A program made the translations under genes and the position numbers. The notes beneath the pieces are model-generated. The model saw nothing but the letters and a program-made list of their open reading frames with translations, did no database searches and had not been told where the DNA came from. Positions 1 through 7,642 of a DNA stretch of 25,036 bases are shown in pieces. This stretch comes from DASZHA01 sp035938265 (lineage in GTDB: Bacteria; Chloroflexota; Dormibacteria; DASZGP01), in contig DASZHA010000109.1 in the NCBI GenBank assembly GCA_035938265.1, positions 1-25,036 on the forward strand, given 5' to 3'. The first letter of the stretch is position 1, and the number at the start of each line of letters is the position of its first letter.

Positions 1-1
1 C

Positions 2-202
2 TACTGCCTGATATGCGAGCAGCTCCTGGAGGCCCACCTGATCGAGACCGGGGAGCCGCCCTGCACCTGCGACAGCCGCATCGAGAGCGACATAGCCGAT
101 TCGGACACCCTGCCCCTGAAGAACCCGCACCGGATCACCGACATCGTCTTCTCCTCGTGCTCGACCTGCGGCAGGATCCTCGGGGCCCAGGTCCACTACT
201 AA
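2..202 (+). CDS. 3' end of an unrecognised cysteine-rich protein (partial)
   Basis: An open frame enters from the left edge and ends at TAA 200-202, giving the last 66 residues of a protein. The visible part has paired cysteines spaced CxxC (YCLICEQ), CxC (PPCTCD) and CxxC (SSCSTCGR), a pattern that could bind zinc, and it ends in GAQVHY. The codon use looks like that of the neighbouring genes. I do not recognise the family. The other open frame over the same bases (13-216) is Arg/Pro-rich and looks like an out-of-frame shadow. The gene is followed by a 62-nt gap and then the pterin dehydratase on the same strand. No function is assigned. Confidence 0.55.
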   Translation, partial: YCLICEQLLEAHLIETGEPPCTCDSRIESDIADSDTLPLKNPHRITDIVFSSCSTCGRILGAQVHY

Positions 203-264
203 CTGCAGCCTGGTAACGCCGAACGCGGATAGCTCCCTGTAATTGCGGCATAGTTGGGCGGATC

Positions 265-564
265 ATGGCCAAGTTCGACGACGAAGACGCAATCGTGCTG
301 TCTTCGGAGTCGGTCTCCAGCCGGCTGGCCGACTTAGATGGCTGGGCGCTCCAAGACAACAAGCTGGTTAAGGACTTCAGCTTCGAGGACTTCGTCGGCG
401 CGGTGCGGTTCGTCGACCGGCTGACCGAGGTGGCGGAGGCCCAGGGCCATCACCCTGATCTCCACGTCACCTGGGGGAAGGTTACGGTGGAGCTCACGAG
501 CCATGTGGCTGGCGGCGTCACCGATTTCGACCTGCGCCTGGCGAAAGCGCTCGACGGCCTTTAG
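265..564 (+). CDS. phhB: 4a-hydroxytetrahydrobiopterin dehydratase (PCD/DCoH family)
   Basis: This 99-residue protein has the full length of the pterin-4a-carbinolamine dehydratase family, which dehydrates 4a-hydroxytetrahydropterin in the cytoplasm. The family signature is clear: GHHPD at residues 61-65 followed by a Trp at 70, TVELTSH ending in His80, and TDFDLRLA near the C terminus. The three active-site histidines of the family correspond to His62, His63 and His80. The start ATG has only a weak upstream purine stretch (GGCGGA). It lies convergent to the TetR gene with a 6-nt gap. No phenylalanine hydroxylase is visible here, so its physiological partner is unknown. It has no obvious link to the steroid genes. 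Confidence 0.9.
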   Translation: MAKFDDEDAIVLSSESVSSRLADLDGWALQDNKLVKDFSFEDFVGAVRFVDRLTEVAEAQGHHPDLHVTWGKVTVELTSHVAGGVTDFDLRLAKALDGL

Positions 565-570
565 CCCCCG

Positions 571-1188
571 CTAGTCCCCCAGGAGCAGCTTGACCGCCCG
601 GGCGACGGTGTCATCGAGGTGGGTGGCCGGCGCGTGCCCCGCAACCCACCACAGAAGCGCCGCCATCCAGACGTGCTGGATAACCTCCGCCACGGCCTTG
701 TCGTGCTCGTCCGGCTCGGCGTGGCCCATCGCGCTGACGATGATGGCCGTCATGTTCTCGCTGATCGGTTCCATCATCTGGGCTAGTTCCTCGCCGTCTC
801 CCCCGGCGATCAGCGACTTGAGCATCGCCGATGTCACGTCGGGCTGCCGCTGCAGCGCCCGGTTGGCCCGGCGAAGATCGTCTATCACGCGCTGGGCCGG
901 GGTGTCGCCGGCGGGCGGCCGTTCCCGCAGGCGCTGTCGCAGCTCGGTGACCTGCTCCGCCATCCCTGCCACCAGCAGCTGCTCCTTGGATGGGAAGTAG
1001 CGGTACAGCGTACCCAGGGCCACGTTGGCCCGGGCCGCCACCTCGCGCATCTGCACCGCCTCGTAGCCGCCCTCGGCGGCCAGCGCCATGGCGGCATCGA
1101 TGATCGCCCGGCGGCGACGCTCTTGGATCGCGGTCAGGCGCGCGCCGTTCTCGGCACGCTCCCCAGCCTTCAACCGGACCGCCGCCAT
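571..1188 (-). CDS. kstR: KstR-like TetR-family transcriptional repressor
   Basis: This 205-residue regulator has a TetR N-terminal helix-turn-helix at residues about 26-72, containing GGYEAVQMREVA and LGTLYRYFPSKEQLL, followed by an all-helical ligand domain. The HTH reads very much like that of mycobacterial KstR (GGYEAVQMRAVA...GTLYRYFPSK), the repressor of sterol catabolism. From the literature, KstR binds the palindrome TnnAACnnGTTnnA and is released by CoA thioesters of cholestenoate. Matching palindromes occur in this window at 8803, 10304, 19456 and 19492. It is the last gene of the operon descending from 8760, 3 nt after the ADH stop, so it is probably autoregulated through the 8803 site. 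Family assignment is secure; the KstR orthology is inferred. Confidence 0.85.
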   Translation of the reverse strand: MAAVRLKAGERAENGARLTAIQERRRRAIIDAAMALAAEGGYEAVQMREVAARANVALGTLYRYFPSKEQLLVAGMAEQVTELRQRLRERPPAGDTPAQRVIDDLRRANRALQRQPDVTSAMLKSLIAGGDGEELAQMMEPISENMTAIIVSAMGHAEPDEHDKAVAEVIQHVWMAALLWWVAGHAPATHLDDTVARAVKLLLGD

Positions 1189-1191
1189 ATC

Positions 1192-2310
1192 TCAGCCGGC
1201 CTTGCCGTTCCCCGCCTCAGGACCCAGGGCGATGACGGTGCGCAGCTGCTCGCCGGCGCGCATGGCGTCAAAGGCCTCGTTGATGCGGTCCAGCGGCAGG
1301 GTCTGGGTGGCCAGGGAGTCGAGGTCGAGGCGACCCTGACGGTACTGGTCGAGGATCCAGGGGAAGTCCTTGGACGGCCTTGCGGAGCCGTAGAAAGAGC
1401 CTTTGAGCTGCTTCTCGCCCACGATCATGAAGAAGCTGTTGATCGTCACCTCGCCCTCAAGCGAGGGCATGCCGACAAGGATCGTGCGCCCACCGGCGCG
1501 GGTCATGTCGTAGGCCTGCTGCTGCAGCGGGGGCTTGCCCACCACCTCGAAGGCAACGTCCACGCCCATGCCGTCGGTCATCTCCTTGACCTTCTCGGTG
1601 GCGCCCTCGCCGGCCTCCACCGCGTCGGTGGCGCCGAACTTCAGGGCCGCCGCCCTCCGGGTCTCCACCGGGTCGATGGCGATGATGGTGGTGGCGCCGG
1701 CGATCTTGGCCCCCTGGATGACACTGAGCCCGACGCCGCCGGCGCCGATCACGGCGACACGCTCGCCCTCCTGGACCGCGCCGGTGTGGACCGCGGCGCC
1801 GACCCCGGTGGTCACACCACAGCCCACCATCGCGGCGACGCCGAAGGGGATGTCATCGGGGATCTTTACCACGGCGGTCTCGCGGACGATCGTGTGCTCG
1901 GCGAAGGTGGCGGCATTGAGGCCGTGATAGATCGTCTCATCGCCGATCTTCAGCCGGGTGGTGCCGTCGTCCATGTTGCCGAAGGCGGCCAGGCCGCTCT
2001 GGCAGAGCTGGGGCTGGTCGTGGGTGCAGAAGAAGCACTTCTCGCACGTCGCCACCCAGGAGATGATCACGTGGTCGCCGGGCTGGACCTTGGTCACGCC
2101 CGAGCCGACAGCCTCGACGATGCCGGCGCCTTCGTGGCCGCCGACCATCGGCAGCATGAAGGGGATGACGCCCTCGATCACCGACAGGTCGGAATGGCAG
2201 ACACCCGACGCCTGCATCCGGACCAGCACCTCTCCCGCCTGGGGTTCGCCGATCTCCACCTCGGTGATCTCGAATGGCTCGTTCAAATTTCTTAGGACGG
2301 CGGCCTGCAT
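1192..2310 (-). CDS. Zn-dependent alcohol dehydrogenase (MDR family)
   Basis: This 372-residue medium-chain dehydrogenase has both zinc sites. The catalytic zinc ligands are Cys38 (GVCHSD), His59-Glu60 (GGHEGAG) and Cys164 (GCGVTTG). The structural zinc cysteines are Cys89, 92, 95 and 103. A Rossmann GAGGVG at 189-194 indicates NAD(P) binding. It resembles the actinobacterial class III-like ADHs. It sits between the FadD19-like ligase (24-nt gap) and the TetR gene, in an operon with a CYP125-like P450. A role in oxidising the C26 alcohol of a sterol side chain is therefore plausible, but this is inferred from context only. The start is fixed by a strong AAGGAGGA at 2316-2323. Formaldehyde or other alcohol oxidation remains possible. 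Confidence 0.88.
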   Translation of the reverse strand: MQAAVLRNLNEPFEITEVEIGEPQAGEVLVRMQASGVCHSDLSVIEGVIPFMLPMVGGHEGAGIVEAVGSGVTKVQPGDHVIISWVATCEKCFFCTHDQPQLCQSGLAAFGNMDDGTTRLKIGDETIYHGLNAATFAEHTIVRETAVVKIPDDIPFGVAAMVGCGVTTGVGAAVHTGAVQEGERVAVIGAGGVGLSVIQGAKIAGATTIIAIDPVETRRAAALKFGATDAVEAGEGATEKVKEMTDGMGVDVAFEVVGKPPLQQQAYDMTRAGGRTILVGMPSLEGEVTINSFFMIVGEKQLKGSFYGSARPSKDFPWILDQYRQGRLDLDSLATQTLPLDRINEAFDAMRAGEQLRTVIALGPEAGNGKAG

Positions 2311-2315
2311 CTGGT

Positions 2316-2323
2316 TCCTCCTT
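2316..2323 (-). promoter_or_regulatory. Strong Shine-Dalgarno of the ADH gene
   Basis: On the minus strand this reads AAGGAGGA and ends 5 nt before the ATG at 2310. It fixes that start and suggests strong independent translation of the ADH within the operon. Confidence 0.8.
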
Positions 2324-2334
2324 GTGTGCTCTCG

Positions 2335-3966
2335 CTAGCCGGCGGCTGCCGGTGATGGATCGGCTGTGTGTGGGGCGCTCAAGGCCACCTGGGCCACCTG
2401 CCGGGCCCAGCTGTAGTCGGGTTTGCCACTGGGCGAGCGCTTGATCTCGGCGACGCTGATGAGCGCCCGCGGCAGCTTGTAGCGCGCCACGCGCGACTCG
2501 CAGTGACGGATCAGGTCGTCCAGCCCGGGCTGGCGGCCGTCGCGGGGCGCGACCACCGCGGCCACCCGCTCCCCCCAGCGCTCATCGGGGATGCCGACCA
2601 CCACCGCGTCGAAGACATCCGGGTGTGATTTGAGGGCGGCCTCCACCTCCTCGGGGAAGATCTTCTCGCCCCCGGAGTTGATGCACTGCGAGCCCCGACC
2701 GAACACCGTGATCGTGCCATCGGCGTTGACCGTGCCCATGTCGCCAAGCATCGCCCACCTGACGCCATCGGCCGTAAAGAAGGTGGCGGCGGTCTTGACC
2801 GGGTCGTTGTAGTAGCCCATCGGCACCCGCCCCTTGAGCGCCACGCGCCCGACCACGCCCGAACCGGGGACCACGGGGTTGAGGTCGTCGTCGACCACCG
2901 TGGTGCGGTCGTTCATCGTGAACTTGAGACCCTTGTCAGGGCTCGAGTCCTCGGTGGCGCGGCCCTGGTAGCCGGTCTCCGAGGCGCCGAAGTTGTCGAG
3001 CAGCATGACGTTGGGCAGGTGCTTGTGTAGCAGGTCGCGCACCGTCGCGGAGAAGATCGCGCCCGCGGAGCTGATCACCAGCAGGGTCGACGTGTCGGGC
3101 TTGAGCCCGGCCTCCAGCGCCTCCGCCAGGGGTCGTGCCATGGCATCACCGACAAGGTTCAGGGTGTTGACCTTCTCCCGCTCGACCGTCTGCCACACCT
3201 CGACCGGGTCGAAGCGCGGCAGCATGACGATCTGGGCGCCGTAGTGGAAGCTGATGAAGGTGCCGAGCTGGGCCGCGCCGTGCATCAGCGGCGGCACCGG
3301 GAACATCACCAGCGCGCCGCCGGCGGCGGCCTTCTGCGCCACCTCCTCGGGACGGTCGACCGGTTCGCCGTTGGGGTCGCCACCTCCCATGCCGGCGAAG
3401 AACAGGTCCTCCTGGCGCCACATCACGCCCTTGGGCGCGCCGGTGGTGCCACCGGTGTAGATGATGTATAGGTCATCGCCCGAGCGGGGTGGGAAGCCGC
3501 GCTCCGACGACGCCGCGGCGAGCGCCGGTGCGAAGTCGACAGCCCCGGCGATCGGCTCCGCGCCGCTGTCGTCATCGACGACGAGGACGTGCTTGAGGGT
3601 GCCGAGGTCGCGCGTCGCCTCTGAGACCTGCGGGCCGAACTCCCGCTGGGTCACCAGGACGTTGAGGTCGGCGTCCCTGAACAGGTGGTTGAGCTCCGCG
3701 GCCACGTAGCGGTAGTTGACGTTGACCGGCACGGCGCGGATCTTGACCGCGGCCAGCAGCGTGAGCACGTACTCGATGCCGTTGTAGAGGTGGATGCCGA
3801 CGTGGTCGCCGGGGACGATGCCGGCGTCGAGCAGGTGGTGGGCCAGGCGGTTGGCGCGGTCCTCGAGGTCGCGATACGTCAGGCGCTGGTCGCGACAGAC
3901 CAGGGCGGTGCGCTCGGGGATGACGTCGACGACGCTCTCGAAGAGGTCGCCGAGGTTGTACTCCAT
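2335..3966 (-). CDS. fadD19: FadD19-like steroid side-chain acyl-CoA ligase
   Basis: This 543-residue ANL-superfamily ligase adenylates a carboxylic acid and transfers it to CoA. The P-loop motif is YTGGTTGAPKGVMWR at residues 170-184. This double-Gly variant followed by MWR is the form I recall for mycobacterial FadD19, the cholestenoate (C5 side chain)-CoA ligase. Other shared stretches are GDAMARPL, GSGVVGRVALKG, INSGGEKIFPEEVEAALK and the C-terminal KRSPSGKPDY with the catalytic Lys. The ATG at 3966 gives an N terminus aligned with the family; an open extension to 4074 would overlap the preceding gene and is not used. No clear ribosome binding site is seen. The gene lies 46 nt after the ChsE5-like gene. 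The exact substrate chain length is inferred. Confidence 0.87.
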   Translation of the reverse strand: MEYNLGDLFESVVDVIPERTALVCRDQRLTYRDLEDRANRLAHHLLDAGIVPGDHVGIHLYNGIEYVLTLLAAVKIRAVPVNVNYRYVAAELNHLFRDADLNVLVTQREFGPQVSEATRDLGTLKHVLVVDDDSGAEPIAGAVDFAPALAAASSERGFPPRSGDDLYIIYTGGTTGAPKGVMWRQEDLFFAGMGGGDPNGEPVDRPEEVAQKAAAGGALVMFPVPPLMHGAAQLGTFISFHYGAQIVMLPRFDPVEVWQTVEREKVNTLNLVGDAMARPLAEALEAGLKPDTSTLLVISSAGAIFSATVRDLLHKHLPNVMLLDNFGASETGYQGRATEDSSPDKGLKFTMNDRTTVVDDDLNPVVPGSGVVGRVALKGRVPMGYYNDPVKTAATFFTADGVRWAMLGDMGTVNADGTITVFGRGSQCINSGGEKIFPEEVEAALKSHPDVFDAVVVGIPDERWGERVAAVVAPRDGRQPGLDDLIRHCESRVARYKLPRALISVAEIKRSPSGKPDYSWARQVAQVALSAPHTADPSPAAAG

Positions 3967-4012
3967 CGCTAGCCGATAGCCCCGGTGCCTTGGCTCGGCC
4001 GGAAGTGGTTCA

Positions 4013-5140
4013 CTAGGCGACTGCCTCCGTGGCCAGGATCTCGCCCAGCCGCAAGAGCTGCTGTGTGCCACCACCGAGGGTCAGCTCGATCTGCTTGGCC
4101 CAGATGAAGTACCGGTGCAGCGGGTAGGAGAGGTCGACGCCGACGCCGCCGTGGAGGTGCTGCGCGGCGTGGACCGCCCGCTGGGCGGCCTCGGCGGCGA
4201 AGAACTTGGCCACCGCCACCTCCTCGGTGGCATCCAGGCCCTCGGAGAGCTTCCAGATCGCGGCCATCGTCGTCAGCTTCACCGACTCGGCATCGACATA
4301 GGCGTTGGCGGCCCGCTGCGACACCGCCTGGAAGGCGGCCAGCGGGCGCTCGAACTGCTCCCGCGACGAGGTGTACTCGGCGGTCATCCTGACCGCGCGA
4401 TCGACGACGCCAACCTGCATGGCGCATAGGCCGGCGCTGGCGCGCTGCACCAGCCAGTCGAGGATCTCGCGGCCCCGCGCCAGGTCGCCCAGCTCCGCCG
4501 ACTCGGCCACCTCAACGCCGTCGAGCGTCAGCGTGTACTGGATCTCGCGGTTGGTCATCTCGGTCGGCTCCAGCGATACCCCGGTCGCCCCCGGCTCGAC
4601 CAGGAAGAGCCCGACCCCGCCCTCGACCCGCGCCGGGACGATGATCGCCGTGGCCTGGGCGGCCGCGGGCACCGAGACCTTGACCCCGTCGAGGCGCCAG
4701 CCGCCCTCGGCCGCGGTTGCCGTGGTCGTGACCGGCGAGAGCGGGTCGTAGTTGCCAGGCTCCTGCAAAGCAGCGCTAAGGATGACGTCGCCCCGAACCA
4801 CGCCGGGAAGGAGGCTCTCCTTCTGCGCCGTGGAGCCGAACTCCGCCACCGGCAGTGCCCCCAGGGCCAGCGTCGACCACGCCGGCACCGGCGCCACCGC
4901 CCGGCCGACCTCCTCGAGGATGACGCTCAGCTCGACTAGTCCCAGGCCGCTGCCGCCGAACTCCTCGGGGATGCAGACGCCGAGCAACCCGGCGGCGGCC
5001 ATCTCCGCCCAGAGGTCGCGGTCGATGCGCTCCTCCCCCGCCTCGACCTCCTCCAGCCGCCGCGGCGTGGCGCGGTCGCTAAGCATCTTGCGCGCCAGGT
5101 CGCGAAGTGCCTCCTGGTCCTGGTCGTAGCCGAAGTCCAT
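4013..5140 (-). CDS. fadE27: Acyl-CoA dehydrogenase, ChsE5/FadE27-like subunit
   Basis: This 375-residue acyl-CoA dehydrogenase has the N-terminal helical domain, a middle beta domain and a C-terminal FAD/tetramer domain. The last contains REQFERPLAAFQAVSQ (residues 260-275) and HLHGGVGVDLSYPLHRYF (about 328-345). It resembles mycobacterial FadE27 (ChsE5), which forms an alpha2-beta2 heterotetramer with FadE26 (ChsE4) to desaturate the C5 cholesterol side-chain CoA ester. It follows the FadE26-like gene with an 11-nt gap, matching the fadE26-fadE27 gene order. In such pairs one subunit lacks the catalytic Glu, and I see no LxxER motif in the middle of this protein. The start ATG at 5140 was chosen because the longer frame (to 5494) overlaps the upstream gene and reads as low-complexity Arg/Pro shadow. 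Confidence 0.85.
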   Translation of the reverse strand: MDFGYDQDQEALRDLARKMLSDRATPRRLEEVEAGEERIDRDLWAEMAAAGLLGVCIPEEFGGSGLGLVELSVILEEVGRAVAPVPAWSTLALGALPVAEFGSTAQKESLLPGVVRGDVILSAALQEPGNYDPLSPVTTTATAAEGGWRLDGVKVSVPAAAQATAIIVPARVEGGVGLFLVEPGATGVSLEPTEMTNREIQYTLTLDGVEVAESAELGDLARGREILDWLVQRASAGLCAMQVGVVDRAVRMTAEYTSSREQFERPLAAFQAVSQRAANAYVDAESVKLTTMAAIWKLSEGLDATEEVAVAKFFAAEAAQRAVHAAQHLHGGVGVDLSYPLHRYFIWAKQIELTLGGGTQQLLRLGEILATEAVA

Positions 5141-5151
5141 CCCGTCCTCCC

Positions 5152-6369
5152 TCAGCGCCGCACGGGCATCGACAGGCCGAAACCCGCGATCAGGTCGCGC
5201 TGGATCTCGTTGGTGCCGCCACCGAAGGTCAGGATCAGGGTGCCACGGTAGGCGCGTTCGACCCGGCCCTTGAGGACGGCGCCCTCCGACCCGCGCTTGA
5301 TCGCGCCGGCCGGCCCCATCACCTCGAGCAGCAGCCGGTACGCGTCGCAGAAGAACTCGGTGCCGAAGACCTTGGTCGCCGAGGCGTCTGCGGGGTTCAT
5401 CCCGCCGTGGGTCAGGCTCCAGGCCACCTTCCAGTTGATCAGGGTCAGGAAGTCGAGACCGGCCTTGACGCGGGCCAGGTTGACCTGGACCCACTCCTGG
5501 TCGATGATGCGGCGGCCGTCGGCGAGGCGCGTCTGCCGCGCCCAGTCGGTGACCTCCTCGAAGATCCGTACCACCCCGCCGGGGGCGCAGAGCGAGACCC
5601 GCTCGTAGTTCAGCTGCGTCGTGATCAGCCGCCAGCCGGCGTTGACTTCGCCGACGATCGCCGTCGCGGGCACCCGGACGCCCTCGTAGAAGGTGGCCGA
5701 CGTCCCCGCGTCACCGATGGTGTGCACCGGGGTCCAGCGGAAGCCGGGGGCCGTGGTCGGCACGATGAAGATCGAGATGCCCTTGTGCTTTGGGGCCTCG
5801 GGGTCGGTGCGCGCCGCCAGCCAGACGTAGTCGGCGTCGGCGATCAGGCTGGTCCACATCTTGGCGCCATCGATGACGTAGTCGTCGCCGGCGCGCACCG
5901 CCTTGGTCTTCAGCGCCGCCAGGTCGGTGCCGGCGTTGGGCTCGCTGTAGCCGATCGAGAAGTGGACCTCGCCGCGGAGGATCCGGGGGAGGAACTCCTC
6001 CTTCTGGGCGTCGGTCCCGAACTGCATGATCGTCGGGCCCACGGTGTTGATCGTCAGGAAGGGGATCGGCACCCCGGCCCGCTGGACCTCGTCGAAGAAG
6101 ATGAACTGCTCGATCGGGGTGCGGCCCTGGCCGCCATATTCCACCGGCCACCCGATGCCGAGCCAGCCGTCGGCGCCGATCCGGCGGGTGATGTCCTTGT
6201 AGGCGTCCCCGTGCATCTCCCCCGACGCCATCATGGCCTCGACCTCGGGCGTCATGATGGCGGCGAAATACTCCCGCAGCTCCCGGCGCAGCGCCTCCTG
6301 GGCCTCGGTGTAGGCGATTCGCAGCCCCGATTTCTCCTCGGCGGGCGTGGTCCTGGTCTCGACAGCCAT
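5152..6369 (-). CDS. fadE26: Acyl-CoA dehydrogenase, ChsE4/FadE26-like subunit
   Basis: This 405-residue acyl-CoA dehydrogenase probably carries the catalytic base, Glu256 in QLNYERV. Family landmarks are GWPVEYGGQG (73-82), FLTINTVGPTIM, GYSEPNAGTDLA (140-151), MWTSLIADADYVWLA and the C-terminal LTFGGGTNEIQRDLI. These are very close to what I recall of mycobacterial FadE26 (ChsE4: YSEPGAGTDLA, MWTSLIQYADYVWLA, LTFGGGTNEVQRDII). It is the expected partner of the downstream FadE27-like subunit, together introducing a double bond into a steroid side-chain CoA ester. The ATG at 6369 has a GGGAGGGA ribosome binding site upstream. A longer open frame to 6525 overlaps the P450 gene and was rejected. 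It lies 37 nt after the P450. Confidence 0.88.
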   Translation of the reverse strand: MAVETRTTPAEEKSGLRIAYTEAQEALRRELREYFAAIMTPEVEAMMASGEMHGDAYKDITRRIGADGWLGIGWPVEYGGQGRTPIEQFIFFDEVQRAGVPIPFLTINTVGPTIMQFGTDAQKEEFLPRILRGEVHFSIGYSEPNAGTDLAALKTKAVRAGDDYVIDGAKMWTSLIADADYVWLAARTDPEAPKHKGISIFIVPTTAPGFRWTPVHTIGDAGTSATFYEGVRVPATAIVGEVNAGWRLITTQLNYERVSLCAPGGVVRIFEEVTDWARQTRLADGRRIIDQEWVQVNLARVKAGLDFLTLINWKVAWSLTHGGMNPADASATKVFGTEFFCDAYRLLLEVMGPAGAIKRGSEGAVLKGRVERAYRGTLILTFGGGTNEIQRDLIAGFGLSMPVRR

Positions 6370-6406
6370 CGTCAGTCCCTCCCTCGGGTTCCGCCGCTGC
6401 GCTCCA

Positions 6407-7642
6407 CTAGGCGCCCTCGGGCGTGTAGCGGACCTGCATCTCCTTGACGCCGTTGATGAAGTTGCTGCGCAGCCGCCGGGGCGGCGCCGCCAGCTCGATG
6501 TCGGGTAGGCGCTTGCGCAGCTCATCGAATATCAGGCGGATCTCCAGCCTGGCCAGGTTGGCGCCGAGGCAGAAGTGGGCGCCCCCGCCGCCGAAGGTCA
6601 GGTGCTCGTTGGGGTCGCGCCGGACGTTGAACGACTGCGGGTTGTCGAAGTACTCCTCGTCGCGGTTGGCCGAAGCGTAGTAGATGATGACCTTGTCGCC
6701 CTCCTTCATCGGCACGCCGTGGAGCTCGACGTCGCGAGTGGCGGTGCGCCGGAACTGCATCACGGGCGTGACCCAGCGCAGCATCTCTTCCACCGCCGGG
6801 TTCAATAGCTCTGGCTCCTTGACCACGGCCTGCCACTGGTCGGGGTGCTCGAACATCGCCCGCATCCCGCCCGAGATGAGGTTGCGGGTGGTCTCATTGC
6901 CCGCCACCGCCAGCAGCAGGAAGAAGAGGTCGAACTCCATCTCGGTGAGGGTTTCTCCATCGACCTCGGCGCGCATCAGCACGCTGACCAGGTCCTCGCG
7001 AGGGCTGTCCTTGCGCTGTTCGGCCAGCTCGTTGGCGTACATGTACATCTGCATCGAGACTTCCTGGGCGATCTCGGGCGTGTTCTGGAACTCGGGGTCG
7101 TCGAAGCCGATCAGCTTGTTGCTCCAGTCGAAGATCTTGTGACGGTCCTCGACGGGGATGCCCACCATCTCGGCGATGACCTGGAGCGGCAGCTCGGCGG
7201 CGATCTCGGTGACGAAGTCGCACTGGCCCTTCTGGGCCACGCCGTCGACGATCTCGGTGCAGAGCTCGCCGACCCGGTCCTTGAGCCGCTGGATCATCTG
7301 GGGCGTGAACCCCTTGTTGACCAGCAGCCGCATGCGGGTGTGCTTGGGCGGGTCCATGTTCAGCATCATCAGCTGCAGGTTGGCGAGCTCGTCCGAGCCG
7401 ATGTCGTTCATCAGGGCGCTGCCCCGGTGCGATGAAAACGTCGCCGAGTCACGCGAGACGGCGACCACGTCCGGATAGCGCGTCACCGCCCAAAAGCCGT
7501 CGGTGCCGGGCTCGTAGTGGTGATAGACGGGCGCCTCCCGCCGGAGGATGGCGAACTGGTCGTGGGGAACGTCCTCGACATAGACCTCGGGGTCGTAGAT
7601 GTCGATGTTGTCGATGGTGCGGACCGCCGTGGGCGCCGCCAT
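6407..7642 (-). CDS. cyp125: CYP125-like cytochrome P450 (steroid C26 hydroxylase family)
   Basis: This 411-residue soluble class I P450 has the I-helix AGNETTRN (247-254), the K-helix ExxR as EMLR (286-289) and the heme loop FGGGGAHFCLGANLAR with heme ligand Cys358. The pattern SANRDEEYFDNPQSFNVRRDPNEH and the C-terminal RLRSNFINGVKEMQV closely parallel mycobacterial CYP125, which oxidises the terminal C26/27 methyl of cholest-4-en-3-one to the acid. CYP142 is the main alternative. The ATG overlaps the TGA of the preceding flavoprotein by one base (TGATG), so the two are likely translationally coupled. Electron supply could come from the ferredoxin at 14898-15095, which is in another operon with the same type of operator. 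No ferredoxin reductase is visible. Confidence 0.88.
   Translation of the reverse strand: MAAPTAVRTIDNIDIYDPEVYVEDVPHDQFAILRREAPVYHHYEPGTDGFWAVTRYPDVVAVSRDSATFSSHRGSALMNDIGSDELANLQLMMLNMDPPKHTRMRLLVNKGFTPQMIQRLKDRVGELCTEIVDGVAQKGQCDFVTEIAAELPLQVIAEMVGIPVEDRHKIFDWSNKLIGFDDPEFQNTPEIAQEVSMQMYMYANELAEQRKDSPREDLVSVLMRAEVDGETLTEMEFDLFFLLLAVAGNETTRNLISGGMRAMFEHPDQWQAVVKEPELLNPAVEEMLRWVTPVMQFRRTATRDVELHGVPMKEGDKVIIYYASANRDEEYFDNPQSFNVRRDPNEHLTFGGGGAHFCLGANLARLEIRLIFDELRKRLPDIELAAPPRRLRSNFINGVKEMQVRYTPEGA

Noticed and set aside
1123..2295. 390-codon open frame on + opposite the ADH gene
   Set aside because: It is His/Gly/Asp-rich with no family resemblance, and it mirrors a well-supported ADH with zinc sites and a strong ribosome binding site. 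Shadow of high-GC coding DNA.
5107..6447. 446-codon open frame on + opposite the ChsE4-like gene
   Set aside because: Low-complexity Asp/Gly/Arg/His composition; the opposite strand encodes an intact acyl-CoA dehydrogenase.
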